Shown: piece after piece, positions 55,384 through 64,000 of the stretch | Position numbering within the stretch: position 1 is the first letter of the stretch | How the letters are laid out: the number at the start of each line of letters is the position of its first letter | DNA from: Gammaproteobacteria bacterium | GTDB lineage: Bacteria > Pseudomonadota > Gammaproteobacteria > Pseudomonadales > Cellvibrionaceae | NCBI GenBank assembly: GCA_004172865.1 | Contig: SEBV01000010.1 | Coordinates: 1-64,000, forward strand | Reading direction: 5' to 3' | Length of the DNA: 64,000 nt | Translations under genes and position numbers: made by a program | Notes under the pieces: generated by a model | What the model saw: the letters and a program-made list of their open reading frames with translations, nothing else | Databases searched by the model: none | Told to the model about the DNA's origin: nothing

Positions 55384-55617
55384 ATGCGAAAACATCACTT
55401 TTTAATAAGTTTTATTCATTCAAATCAACCACAGTCAATTGAAGTAGAAGTCGAGAACGAGTCGCTTTCTAAAGAGGATGCACTTCCGCTAATCCTGAAT
55501 GCATTAGAATTACCGTCGGCAAAAGTGACTGACATTCAAGTTATTGGAATACATCATGACAATGATCCTAAGATTCATCCTGGGCACTATCAGCAATCTG
55601 ATGATTCGCACGATTAA
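55384..55617 (+). CDS. Small acidic hypothetical protein
   Basis: This 77-aa protein begins MRKHHFLISFIHSNQP, continues with IEVEVENESLSKEDALPLILNALEL, and has a histidine-rich tail (HHDNDPKIHPGHYQQSDDSHD) that could bind metal. The start is well supported by GGAG six bases before ATG. No family is recognised. It stands alone. Confidence 0.6.
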   Translation: MRKHHFLISFIHSNQPQSIEVEVENESLSKEDALPLILNALELPSAKVTDIQVIGIHHDNDPKIHPGHYQQSDDSHD

Positions 55618-55957
55618 GAAGCAAATTCGCTGATATGGCATTTATCTCGCCAGAGCTATAAATAATTTTTTATAGATTGTAAATTGGAGTTAGACCGTCT
55701 GACTTTAACATCGGAGTTTCTAGTGTGAAATGATGATCAATAACTTATTTATTGCAAGCTCTTCGAAATGTTCAATTAAAGTAAATTCGGGCTGACTCTA
55801 TTTTATTAGCCTCCCGCAGAGAAATATGTGTCGGATTTTCCGATGACAACTACCGTAATGTCCCGTTTACTTTTTTCGATGATGATTGGTAAAAATCTCT
55901 ACTGGCACAATGCGTAGTTATTTCGGTAATCATATTTAGATAGAGGATTCCATTTTG

Positions 55958-56682
55958 ATGCACTCATTAAACAGCGCTGTTTCTGAAAAAGTTTTAATTG
56001 TCGGTGGTAGCTCAGGAATGGGTCTAGCGTTAGCGAAAAGTTGCTGATGGAGCGGAAGTTACGATTGTTGGCAGATCCCAATAACGGCTCGACGATGCAA
56101 GCTCATGCTTGGCAAATGAGTGTCTGCGCAAGATAAGGGCTGACATTACACAGGAAGTCGAGGTAGCGCGTCTTTTCGAACAGACCGGCCCGCTCGACCA
56201 CATAGTTACAACCGCCGCAAATATGGAAGGCGCGTTACTGCCCTATTTAACGCTGGCGGCAACCCAAAAAGCTGGTGATTCAAAATTCATCTGCCCATTG
56301 CTTCTGGCTAAATACGGTATATATGTACTCTCCTAAAAAGGATCAATCGTGTTCACACCGGGTATAGCTGCTTATCGCCCTGCTCCGCGCGGTTCAGTCA
56401 TTTCTGCCGTTAACGGTGCGCTGGAATCCTTGGCCTACGCACTGGCGTCGAATTGGGGTCAATACGAGTAAAGGTGAGGTCGCCTGGATGGGTTGATTCA
56501 CCCCTGTGGGAATTTGTCGCAGGCGCAGCAAAGAATTCAGTTCTCCAAGCTAAAGCGTAACAATTGCAGTTGCCCGCATAGGCCAACCTGAGGATATTGC
56601 GCATGCAATTAGCTTCCTGTTGAGTAACAACTTTATCACTGGAACAGTGCTTCATGTTGATGGTGGTCATCGATTGATTTAA
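55958..56682 (+). pseudogene. Decayed short-chain dehydrogenase/reductase
   Basis: Several frames together spell an SDR. They read VLIVGGSSGMGLALAKS (NAD(P)-binding motif) then a stop; ADGAEVTIVGRS; a middle frame with ADITQEVEVARLFEQTGPLDHIVTTAA; FTPGIAAYRPAPRGSVISAVNGALESLAYAL (the YxxxK region, changed); and [31 protein letters not shown] at the end. GAGGA precedes ATG 55958. At least three frameshifts or stops interrupt it. A LysR remnant converges from the right, the usual pairing of LysR and SDR genes. Confidence 0.75.
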
Positions 56683-56752
56683 TGCCGACGAAACTACTAC
56701 GAGCCACCTCCAAAAAGGACATCAACCTTGGAGGTGGAACATCGCGTCGCCT

Positions 56753-57570
56753 TCAATTCATTGAAATGGGCACATCACAAGTAGTCGTAAGATCTTCGCA
56801 CCTTGTACCGACGTATCGACTATCGCCTGGATTCACCAGCAAGCACGGCAAAAGCGCACAACCGGTTCCCGTTTCTAGGAGACGCATAAGAGTTGCGATA
56901 CTGGTCATTTCGCCTGCAAGGCGGGACGAGCTGAAGGCGAGGGAAAAGGTTTTTTCAAACATTTCGCATAAACACAGCCAGTTTCGGTGACGAGAAAGAT
57001 TTCTGACATTAAATCTTCCAACGGCACTTCGCTATTAGTTGATAGCGAATGATTCGATGGTGCGAGCAGGACGAGTTCTTCACGATGAACAATTTCACTA
57101 TTCAGATTTTTTTCAGTGTGGTGGTCCCCGAATACAAAACAAATATCTAGGGAATCTTCTTTCAATTGCTTGAGCAGTTCGCGAGTATTCGCTGCACTGA
57201 TACCAACCGAGACTGATGGATGTGTAGCGTTATATGTTGCAATTACAGACGGCAAACGCGTTGAACAAATGGTTTCGAGAACACCAATGGATAATTTGCC
57301 GACCGCAACCCCTGCGGAAGCTTGCACACTAAATTGTGCTTCATCAGCGAGCGAGAGCAAGCGTGTTGCATAATCATGCAAGCATTTACCTACTTCCGTT
57401 AATTCTAAATGACATGTTGATCTTTCAAAAAGCTTAGCCTTGAGATTTTCTTCAAGATTTTGAACTTGCTCGCTTACACTCGATTGCGACAGATGCAGCT
57501 CTTCAGCTGCACGAGTAAGATTCAACTTTAAAGCAACAGTCAAAAAGATTTTGAGCTGGCGTAGCTCCGT
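56753..57570 (-). pseudogene. Decayed LysR-family transcriptional regulator
   Basis: The HTH region reads ELRQLKIFLTVALKLNLTRAAEELHLSQSSVSEQVQNLEE, and the effector domain follows (GKLSIGVLETICSTRLP, LDICFVFGDHH). The expected start codon at 57570 is ACG, not ATG, so translation could begin only at an internal TTG (57543). After TETGCVYAK the frame shifts near 56960. The remaining C-terminus (MFEKTFSLAFSS, MRLLETGTGCALLPCLLV) is in another register. It is therefore doubly damaged. It probably once regulated the adjacent SDR. Confidence 0.75.
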
Positions 57571-57609
57571 AACTTGACCTACTAAACGGCGCTGAAGTAA
57601 TAAAATGGA

Positions 57610-58119
57610 TTAGAGATTCGTTTTGTAATCGGTAATTCGTTTTCTACATCGAGATCCAGACCAGATGGTGCTACGACGCCAAGCGAGTTTACTACCAGAG
57701 TACTTCATCAGGATTCTAGCCATGAGTGATACCTTCCAATTCGTCCCTAGCCGCAGCCAAAACGCGGCAGGCTCAGCTTGTAAAAGTTCCTGTGGTCGCG
57801 TGCCTCCTAAAAATCCGTTGGCGCCAAAAAACCAATAAGCCAAAGCCCAACTATCTTTTTTTTCGGAAAACAGCTCGATTATCGGTTTCAACCCACTAAA
57901 AGGCCGATAGTCGTTTAGCTCATCAAACGCGTAACTTGGGTATCGCTCTTCGGACAGATAGGTAACGCTGAAGATCTCATGTGCGTTTTTCCACATGGTC
58001 GTGACGCTTTTATCAGTGACTTGAGATTGAACGAGTTCAATAACGTCAAGCTCCGTGAACCAACGCGTAGAGCAAATAACCTTTTCTTGTGCTTTTTTTA
58101 ACATCGTCACGCTTTTCAT
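57610..58119 (-). pseudogene. Xre/MbcA/ParS-type antitoxin with C-terminal frameshift
   Basis: The product begins MKSVTMLKKAQEKVICSTRW at ATG 58119 (GGAGG five bases upstream). It reads WFTELDVIELVQ, YPSYAFDELNDYRPFSGLKPI and SWALAYWFFGANGFLGGTRPQELLQAEP, which is the pattern of antitoxins paired with RES toxins. After that point the natural ending LAAARDELEGITHG and its stop (57716-57718) lie one register away. A single-base change near 57767 therefore extends the frame to 57610 with unrelated residues. No RES toxin gene follows. Confidence 0.7.
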
Positions 58120-58630
58120 AATACCTCCAACAATTACCAAATATAGCTTAGCTGGAATTACCATAGGTATCGTTATTAGAAACTATTACTTGAAAACCCT
58201 TATTCCGACAGCAAGCCCTAATCTTATCTTTTCGTCTAATAGCAGCATTTACGTCGCCTTAAGATCACTTTATTCCGAATTAGCTTGGGATTAACGGATT
58301 ATTGGTTACTCATCATTAAGGTTCCTTTCTACCTGTGTTAGAAAATTTCAGCATCATTAATGTTCGCTTAATCACAGAGAGTCAAATACCGACGCCTATA
58401 ACTAATAAAATTAAGTTGATACAGTAAGTGAGATCGCATAAAGGTCTGAAGAAATTAAATTTTTGGCAACGGTAATGAACATTCTTTTTTTACAAACAGC
58501 GATATTTTGCCTGAGGATTTGAGTTACCGCCTATATACACATTGCACCAATCAAAGTGTGCCTAATCGAGGAGTAACTGAGACAGCCACATTTGACCAAA
58601 CTAATTACCGACAAATGTAAAGGCTCATCT
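58120..58630. other. Intergenic region, nothing recognised
   Basis: About 510 bp between divergent genes. It is AT-rich with stops in all frames. No hairpin or promoter pair stands out. Confidence 0.45.
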
Positions 58631-58816
58631 GTGAAATCAAAAATTGTTTTGTCTATAGTGTTCCTCCTACCTATTCAAGCAACGCTAGCCGAGATATGGT
58701 TACCAACAGACTCCAATCAAGTATGCGAAGGGAGAAATAATGTATTTAAGTCGGGATTGGAAGCAGCGATTAAAACGAAACAAAATGTTGCTGCGGCTAA
58801 AGCAGAACTGATCTAA
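58631..58816 (+). CDS. Small exported protein
   Basis: This 61-aa protein starts at GTG 58631, chosen because AAAGG lies eight bases before and because it gives a clean signal peptide (MKSKIVLSIVFLLPIQATLA, cleavage after Ala-Glu). The frame is open from TTG 58592. The mature part is about 40 aa with one Cys and a helical end (LEAAIKTKQNVAAAKAEL). It probably goes to the periplasm. No family is recognised. Confidence 0.5.
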   Translation: MKSKIVLSIVFLLPIQATLAEIWLPTDSNQVCEGRNNVFKSGLEAAIKTKQNVAAAKAELI

Positions 58817-59135
58817 TCAACCAACTTCCAAGTAAGTTTTCTCCGTGTGAAAAGCAAGAGCAAATTCCTAGCCTGCCAAATGACGAAGCATCCAGAAGGC
58901 AACTGAAGCGCTAAAGGATAGAAAGATTTCTCCTTAAAGGACGGTTCCATGGGCAATTCTTCTAGGCCGACCAAAAATCACATAGTTTTGAAAAACCGAA
59001 ACTCTTAATGTCTAGAATTAAGGCAGGAGTCAGCACCATCACGTTTTATTAAGCATTACAGATTAATCTAAACTACAAAGTCTAAAAATTGTCGATAGAG
59101 AACGGTGCGAAGCTTCACTACCTTCGTTTATCCTC
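58817..59135. other. Intergenic region between converging genes
   Basis: About 320 bp between the small exported protein gene and the end of the hybrid kinase. Nothing is recognised; no clear terminator hairpin. Confidence 0.4.
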
Positions 59136-61034
59136 TCAAATTATCCGTAACTCTTTTGCAATATCCGCAAGTTGGTAAGGTTTTGGAATTAATCTAAAGT
59201 CACCGATATCATCTATATTTTTCGCTTGCCCAGTGAAGCCCGACGCAAGAAGTATTTTGATTGAAGGCAACATGCGCTTGACGTGCCTAGCTAGCTCAAC
59301 TCCATTCATGCCCGGCATCATTACATCAGTGAACAAAATGTCTATGTCACTGTGATCACAGAGAATTCTTATTGCCTCTTCACCACTGCCGGCCCCATAA
59401 ACTTCGTAACCCAGCATTTTTATAAGATCGATGGCCATATCGAGAACGTCGGGTTGATCATCCACGATCAAAACCTGTTCCAGCTTTCTGCCAGAACTAG
59501 CCGTATCGCCTGTGTTTGATAATGCAGGGAAGAAAAGCGATATGACCGTGCCATGGCCCTGTGACGAGCTGATATGTAAATCTCCACAACTTTGCTTTGC
59601 GAAACCATAAACCTGGCTCAGCCCTAACCCCGTTCCCTTGCCTAAGGGTTTCGTAGTGAAGAACGGTTCTATAATCTTTTCGATGAGTTCAGTCGGAATT
59701 CCATGCCCGCTGTCTCTGACCTCGACCTTGACGTAATCACCCGCAAGCAATGAATTTATTTCATTCTCTTTTAAATTTACTACCGAGGTCTGGACAGTAA
59801 TGTTGCCACCTTCGGGGGTTGCGTCGCGTGCATTAACGACTAGATTTAGTAGCGCAGATTCAAACAAGCCTGGATCAATGTTTACATCTGGAAGTTTGGC
59901 GGCAAGAGTTATCTCGAACTCTAACCTCCTGTCATTTGCACGCCTTAGTATTGATTCAAAAGACCGAATAACACTGTTGAGGTTTTGAGGCGAGGGATTA
60001 GAAGGTTGTTGCCGTGCAAACGTCAAGAGTTGCTGTATGAGCGTCGCACCCCGCTGGGCAGCACGTTCCATGGTGTCGATAATTTTCAAATCTTTTGAGT
60101 CAGAAATTCTTGATTGTAAGATCGCTAGGCCGTTGGTTATCACATTTAATAAGTTATTGAAATCATGGGCAACGCCACCAGTAATTTGCCCCATTGACTC
60201 CATTTTTTGTGATTGAAAAAGAGCGAGCTGCGCCTTCTCAAGCGCTGCGGCTGCTTCCCTACGCTCGGTAATGTCGCGGGTAACTTTTGCAAAGCCAATT
60301 AGCTCGCCCATGTCGTTCTGTATTGCATCAACAACAACATGCGCCCAAAAAGACGTTCCATCTTTCCGCACTCGCCAACCTTCACTTTCAAATCTTCCTT
60401 CAATAGCTGCTTTATTAAGAGTTTGACTCGGACGATTGGATTGCCGATCTTCGTCCGTATAAAAGCGAGAGAAATGCGTGCCAATTACCTCATTATCGAA
60501 ATAGCCTTTGATTCGCTTCGCGCCAGCATTCCAATTAGTGATAATTCCCTCGGGTGACAACATATATATCGCGTAATCTGTCACGCCTTGTACTAGTAAG
60601 CGAAACTGTTCTTCGCTTTCACGAAGCACGTTGGCGGCGCGCTTACGCTCGGTGATGTCTCTGGTTACCTTGGCAAATCCAATAAGCTGACCGCCGTGGT
60701 CTCTAATCGGATCTATGACGACATTAGCCCAAAATCGCGTACCATCTTTCCTAACTCTCCACCCTTCAGCTTCAAATTGCCCCTCCGCTTCAGCTATTTT
60801 TAAGGCGTGATTGGGTAGATCTACCGCCTTGTCGGCCTCGGTGTAAAAAGCAGAAAAATGCGTCCCAATAATTTCATTGGCAGTATAACCTTTGAAGCGT
60901 TGAGCGCCCGCATTCCAACTAATTATCACGCCCTGAGGGCTTAACATATAAATCGCATAGTCGGTAACAGCTGCTACTAGCAGATGCAATCGCTCATTCT
61001 CGTTAAGCTCTGTTGTTAAGTGTTGAGTAGGCAA
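59136..61034 (-). CDS. PAS-PAS hybrid histidine kinase with receiver domain
   Basis: This 632-aa soluble kinase has two near-identical PAS domains (about 15-130 and 140-258). Each has [33 protein letters not shown] and [13 protein letters not shown] coil follows, then the FixL/NtrB-like dimerisation region with H-box [14 protein letters not shown], an ATPase domain ([44 protein letters not shown]) and a receiver ([27 protein letters not shown]). The start is TTG 61034, with AGGAG eight bases upstream. The PAS pair points to a recent internal duplication. The input is probably redox or light, but that is only by family. Confidence 0.93.
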   Translation of the reverse strand: MPTQHLTTELNENERLHLLVAAVTDYAIYMLSPQGVIISWNAGAQRFKGYTANEIIGTHFSAFYTEADKAVDLPNHALKIAEAEGQFEAEGWRVRKDGTRFWANVVIDPIRDHGGQLIGFAKVTRDITERKRAANVLRESEEQFRLLVQGVTDYAIYMLSPEGIITNWNAGAKRIKGYFDNEVIGTHFSRFYTDEDRQSNRPSQTLNKAAIEGRFESEGWRVRKDGTSFWAHVVVDAIQNDMGELIGFAKVTRDITERREAAAALEKAQLALFQSQKMESMGQITGGVAHDFNNLLNVITNGLAILQSRISDSKDLKIIDTMERAAQRGATLIQQLLTFARQQPSNPSPQNLNSVIRSFESILRRANDRRLEFEITLAAKLPDVNIDPGLFESALLNLVVNARDATPEGGNITVQTSVVNLKENEINSLLAGDYVKVEVRDSGHGIPTELIEKIIEPFFTTKPLGKGTGLGLSQVYGFAKQSCGDLHISSSQGHGTVISLFFPALSNTGDTASSGRKLEQVLIVDDQPDVLDMAIDLIKMLGYEVYGAGSGEEAIRILCDHSDIDILFTDVMMPGMNGVELARHVKRMLPSIKILLASGFTGQAKNIDDIGDFRLIPKPYQLADIAKELRII

Positions 61035-61778
61035 TTGTTAAGCTCCTGAACATTGAGTGGTGATTTCAGACACACAAGGATCCAATATTTATTTATTCGA
61101 AAGTTACGATACTGATTTATCTAGTTATTAAGCCGAAACTAAATTGAGAATTCAAATGTGTTGAAATAAGTACGTAAGATAGAAAACGCGCCTAGGAATT
61201 CCACAAGTAAAATTCAATCTTATCCCTAAGGCAACATTACCACTTCTGCCGAGCCTGCCATAACCTGCTCTACTATCCGCAACCGCTTAAGCCAAGACAG
61301 AAATACTTAATATTGCTCACGGTAGCTTCAGTAAAATTCAGCAGTAATAAATATTCATTATTTGAATTCATGCATCGGATCACGTCTGTGCGGCAACTCA
61401 CCGCTAACGACCTAAAAACCAATAAAAATATGTCAGGCGAGACATCATGGATAGGAAATTATTTTTAACCAAGCGACACCACGTAAATTTCACAACAACC
61501 TATCAAAAAATAACAGTTACAAACGATGATCTTAAGAAAGAATTATTTTTTAAAAAAAATTTGAAATTAATATTCCAATGCGCGTTGAATATCGAGTTGG
61601 AGATTTCACGTAATATTCTTCGCTTACGTTTTGAAAGGAAGCTCGGATTTGATCTATTGTTTTCTGACGTAGCACGATGTGTGAGATTCCGAACGTACTT
61701 ACTGTTTATTAGGTAGTAAGGTGCCGTGGTCCGCACCAACCTAGCGTGCGTCAAATTCAACTAACAGGAAGATACTTT
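61035..61778. other. Region between divergent genes, weak ORF only
   Basis: About 740 bp. One rightward frame at 61447-61716 (89 codons, MDRKLFLTKRHH...) has no homology I recognise and only a poor upstream site. I leave it uncalled. The promoters of the flanking divergent genes should be here. Confidence 0.35.
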
Positions 61779-62183
61779 ATGAGCATTCTTAAAAATATTT
61801 TTGATAAAATATTCCACTCCGCACATGCAAAGACGCAACCTGATCAACCATCGTCAGCTACAAATTCCGGGCCGCTAACTTCACCTGCGGCCAACGCGCC
61901 CGCTCAAAGTATCACTCCAATTTCTGAAACGAATGTAGAAAAAGTCCTCGCTGAATTGGCGGCGAAAGCAGGACAGCCTCTGAATTGGCGCACATCGATT
62001 GTCGACCTGCTTAAACTACTCGATCTTGACAGCAGTTTAGAATCTCGCAAAGAGCTTGCGAAAGAACTCGACTATTCCGGCGATACGAACGATTCATCAA
62101 CAATGAATATTTGGTTACACAAACAAGTGATGAATAAACTAGCAGCCAATGGTGGAAAGGTACCTGCCGACTTAAAAGACTGA
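61779..62183 (+). CDS. DUF3597 family protein
   Basis: This 134-aa protein has an N-terminal helix MSILKNIFDKIFHSAHA, a Pro/Ala/Ser-rich linker (about 20-50), and a compact C-terminal domain: VEKVLAELAAKAGQPLNWRTSIVDLLKLLDLD, ELAKELDYSGD, MNIWLHKQVMNKLAANGGKVP. This matches DUF3597, a LysM-neighbour stress protein of unknown role. I start at ATG 61779 with AGGAAG upstream; the frame is open from 61746. A strong hairpin follows the stop. Confidence 0.85.
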   Translation: MSILKNIFDKIFHSAHAKTQPDQPSSATNSGPLTSPAANAPAQSITPISETNVEKVLAELAAKAGQPLNWRTSIVDLLKLLDLDSSLESRKELAKELDYSGDTNDSSTMNIWLHKQVMNKLAANGGKVPADLKD

Positions 62184-62196
62184 TATATTTTTAATT

Positions 62197-62231
62197 TTCA
62201 TATTGCTCGCGATTACAGCGAGCAATATGAA
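62197..62231 (+). terminator. 14-bp hairpin downstream of DUF3597 gene
   Basis: TTCATATTGCTCGC (62197-62210) pairs exactly with GCGAGCAATATGAA (62218-62231), with a 7-base loop. It lies 14 bp after the stop of the DUF3597 gene. There is no T-run after it, so termination is likely but not certain. Confidence 0.55.
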
Positions 62232-63027
62232 GCAAATATGAAGCTTATTAACGCCCCTAAGCAATAATATAGCTAAAATTAGCGTCCGTAACCTCCGTTA
62301 TCATTTAGAAGTTAAGCGCACTATTCAAAATAAAATCAAACGAGACTTGCGTTCCAATTAACGAGATCGTCTAAAAGAGCTTACTCAAAATTTCATCGTC
62401 GATAGGCTTGGGAATTACAATACCGAAAAAACTAACAAATTCTGGCGCATAAAAAATCAGTGTCATTGAAATATTATCGACTTCATTAGGTAAAGAATCA
62501 GCTACTGTGAAGGCTTAATTCAAGGTAAGAAACTTCATCCGTGCTAACTGCCTCGCTTCGATGGCGCGATAGATATCAATTTCATGTGCTCTAAATAGAG
62601 GTATACACCGATTGAAAAGCGTGACGAATATTCCAAAATTGTATACATTGAATCTCTCTGCCGAAACAGTACGTTAAGCACGTCATTTCCTACTGATTTC
62701 AATTCGCTGAAAGCCGATCCTGTGCCCCAATGCGTCACACGTAAAATGCGCGGGTCGCATTCGCGTCAACTGAGATTTATGACGATGACAAAGGAATTTG
62801 TAAATTACATTGCGTGGACAGCCTCAATGAAATATGAGAATGGCTACGCGGGATTTATCGGGATCCAGCACAAGGCGTTCGTTAGTTGTGAGCAAGTTCT
62901 TTGGGTGCTCGGACCAAATTTTAGATCGGAGTTCGATGCCGAGTTATCCGCCGACAATATGCTTGAACAAATCATTTCGATCACACCTACCGGCCGGGTT
63001 GTTTATGCTGATGGTGTAATGCTTTAG
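62232..63027. other. Region with decayed sequence upstream of the oxidoreductase remnant
   Basis: About 800 bp. A rightward frame 62722-63027 is in register with the oxidoreductase remnant and may hold its degraded N-terminal half, but I cannot match residues to the family before 63028. The rest shows nothing. Confidence 0.35.
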
Positions 63028-63639
63028 ATCATCAATCCGAGTGTATCTTCTTGGGCGGCCTTAAAAGAGCGTGGGCATATCTTTAAGCATGATAACATTT
63101 TGATTAATGGTACAACGTGAATCTCGGAGGTGCTCGCATTACAAATTGCAAAATATTTGGGAGCTCACAAAGTTATCGCCGCAGGCCGCAATCGCGAAAC
63201 CTTATTGTCGCTCAAGAAATTGGGTGCGGCTATATGTATTGAACTAAGCGAAAACAAAAGCGAGATGGAAAATGCCTTTAAACAACAATTCACAAAAGGT
63301 GTGGATATCCTTCTTAATTATGTATGAAGCGAAAGTGCCGAAATTTATTAATTGCCACCGATAAGCGTACCCAGAGTTGAACCCTTTACGCTACGTACAA
63401 ATCGGTCGATAGCGTCTCAGATATACACTGCCCAGCTTGGTATTGAGATCGTCTGGGATACACCTCCTGGGCAGCGGCAAGGTGTGTCAGCTGACAAATT
63501 TATTTAAGCAACCGCTGATTTATTTCAAGCTACTACTTCCGAAAATTTTCATATTAAAGCAACGACTGCACCATTATCGGAGATAGAAATATTTCGGAAG
63601 CAGTATGAAACTTCCACTCGCTTGGTCTTCATCATGTGA
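63028..63639 (+). pseudogene. Zinc-type alcohol dehydrogenase/quinone oxidoreductase with in-frame stops
   Basis: A single reading frame spells a medium-chain oxidoreductase: NPSVSSWAALKERGH, then ILINGTT, stop (63118), ISEVLALQIAKYLGAHKVIAAGRN, KKLGAAICIEL, GVDILLNYV, stop (63325), a decayed middle with two TAA stops, then ATTAPLSEIEIF and TRLVFIM to TGA at 63637. The nucleotide-binding motif is broken at the first stop (G to stop in the expected GATGxSG). Another in-frame TAG is at 63025. There is no frameshift, only stops. Confidence 0.75.
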
Positions 63640-64000
63640 ATAATGATGCTCATAGGCCGCGCAAAAACGGCTAGCTTTTTTTAATTTACAAGCTCTTTAG
63701 TAGTAACAGCTTTCCGCCGTGACTTTTTACGCTAGTTTAATCATCTGTGCAGTGTTCTCCTCGAATAACGCGATAAAAAGACTCGGTTTTTTTAGTATTC
63801 AGAAACACCTCCCGCCAAAACCAAAAAAATACTTTGTCCTTCTTACAAAGCGCTGGATTAAGAATTTTGCCATACAAACAATTCACCTAATAAATTGCGG
63901 TTTAGATATTACAAGTACAAGGTACGAATTAACGCGACCATAAACATCAGAAAAAAGAAAATTCAAATTCACGTCAGATAAACTACCAGAGGCTGACACT
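63640..64000. other. Right end of window, nothing recognised
   Basis: About 360 bp to the window edge with no supported gene. One 74-codon frame (63719-63943) lacks protein-like patterning and a ribosome binding site. Confidence 0.4.

Noticed and set aside
61447-61716. 89-codon rightward frame
   Set aside because: Poor upstream site, no protein-like patterning and an equally long frame on the opposite strand.
1-64000. tRNA, rRNA, integron attC array, prophage structural genes
   Set aside because: I looked for T-loop/GGTTCGA patterns, attC-like core sites and phage head-tail gene products and found none that I could support.

Overview
The window looks like accessory DNA from a proteobacterium, most likely a beta- or gammaproteobacterium. 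I infer this from Shine-Dalgarno sites of the GGAG/AGGA type, hybrid histidine kinases of the MEDS/RsbQ-linked kind, DUF2789, DUF3597 and DUF4142 proteins, and an ABC three-component defence locus. The DNA is AT-rich, has long gaps without genes, and holds at least ten broken genes. No tRNA, rRNA, CRISPR array, transposase or integrase was recognised.

Region 1 (0.3-4 kb) has a small Xre regulator and a rightward run of small genes. These are an unknown protein coupled to a cysteine-rich protein, a ParS/MbcA-like two-domain protein, a NIF-type HAD protein fused to an antitoxin toxin-binding domain, and a 207-aa HAD hydrolase. Region 2 (4.6-7.6 kb) is a UvrD/HelD-like helicase with an inserted PD-(D/E)XK-like nuclease domain. 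Region 3 (7.8-10 kb) is a leftward three-gene membrane operon of unknown function. Region 4 (10.2-11.9 kb) repeats the HAD plus ParS-like pairing divergently, with a truncated DEDDh exonuclease downstream. Region 5 (12.3-13.8 kb) is a two-gene unit: a two-TM protein with a GAF-like C-terminus and a 60-aa protein.

Region 6 (13.8-26.1 kb) is entirely leftward. It reads hxsD-hxsB-hxsC-hxsA (His-Xaa-Ser peptide modification), then an SF2 helicase with a C-terminal nuclease-like domain, then the ABC three-component genes (nuclease-like component, middle component, DUF3732 ATPase), then a small acidic protein and a KAP NTPase. This is a defence-island layout with the Hxs system directly upstream of the defence operon. 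A 3'-truncated DNA/RNA non-specific endonuclease lies divergent to hxsD.

Region 7 (27-38.7 kb) is a leftward operon for large exported proteins: an alpha/alpha-toroid protein with carboxypeptidase-regulatory repeats, a nidogen/choice-of-anchor A adhesin, a transglutaminase-fold protein and a small membrane protein. An immunity-like remnant follows. It resembles the accessory part of a polymorphic-toxin locus without the toxin gene.

Region 8 (39-45.2 kb) holds a nucleotidyltransferase fragment, a third ParS-like gene followed by an exonuclease scrap, a HipS/HipT pair without an obvious HipB, broken HNH-like and DUF3883 genes, and a DUF2789 gene. Region 9 (45.6-64 kb) is a signalling region: MEDS protein plus hybrid kinase, RsbQ-like hydrolase plus PAS hybrid kinase, a PAS-PAS chemoreceptor and a PAS-PAS hybrid kinase. 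Between them lie small stress-type genes and decayed genes (DUF2188, SDR, LysR, an Xre/ParS-like antitoxin and a quinone oxidoreductase).

The most interesting pattern is the repeated association of a 207-aa HAD hydrolase family with a ParS/MbcA-like family. It includes one HAD-antitoxin-domain fusion and a shared promoter element. It may be an undescribed toxin-antitoxin-like module.
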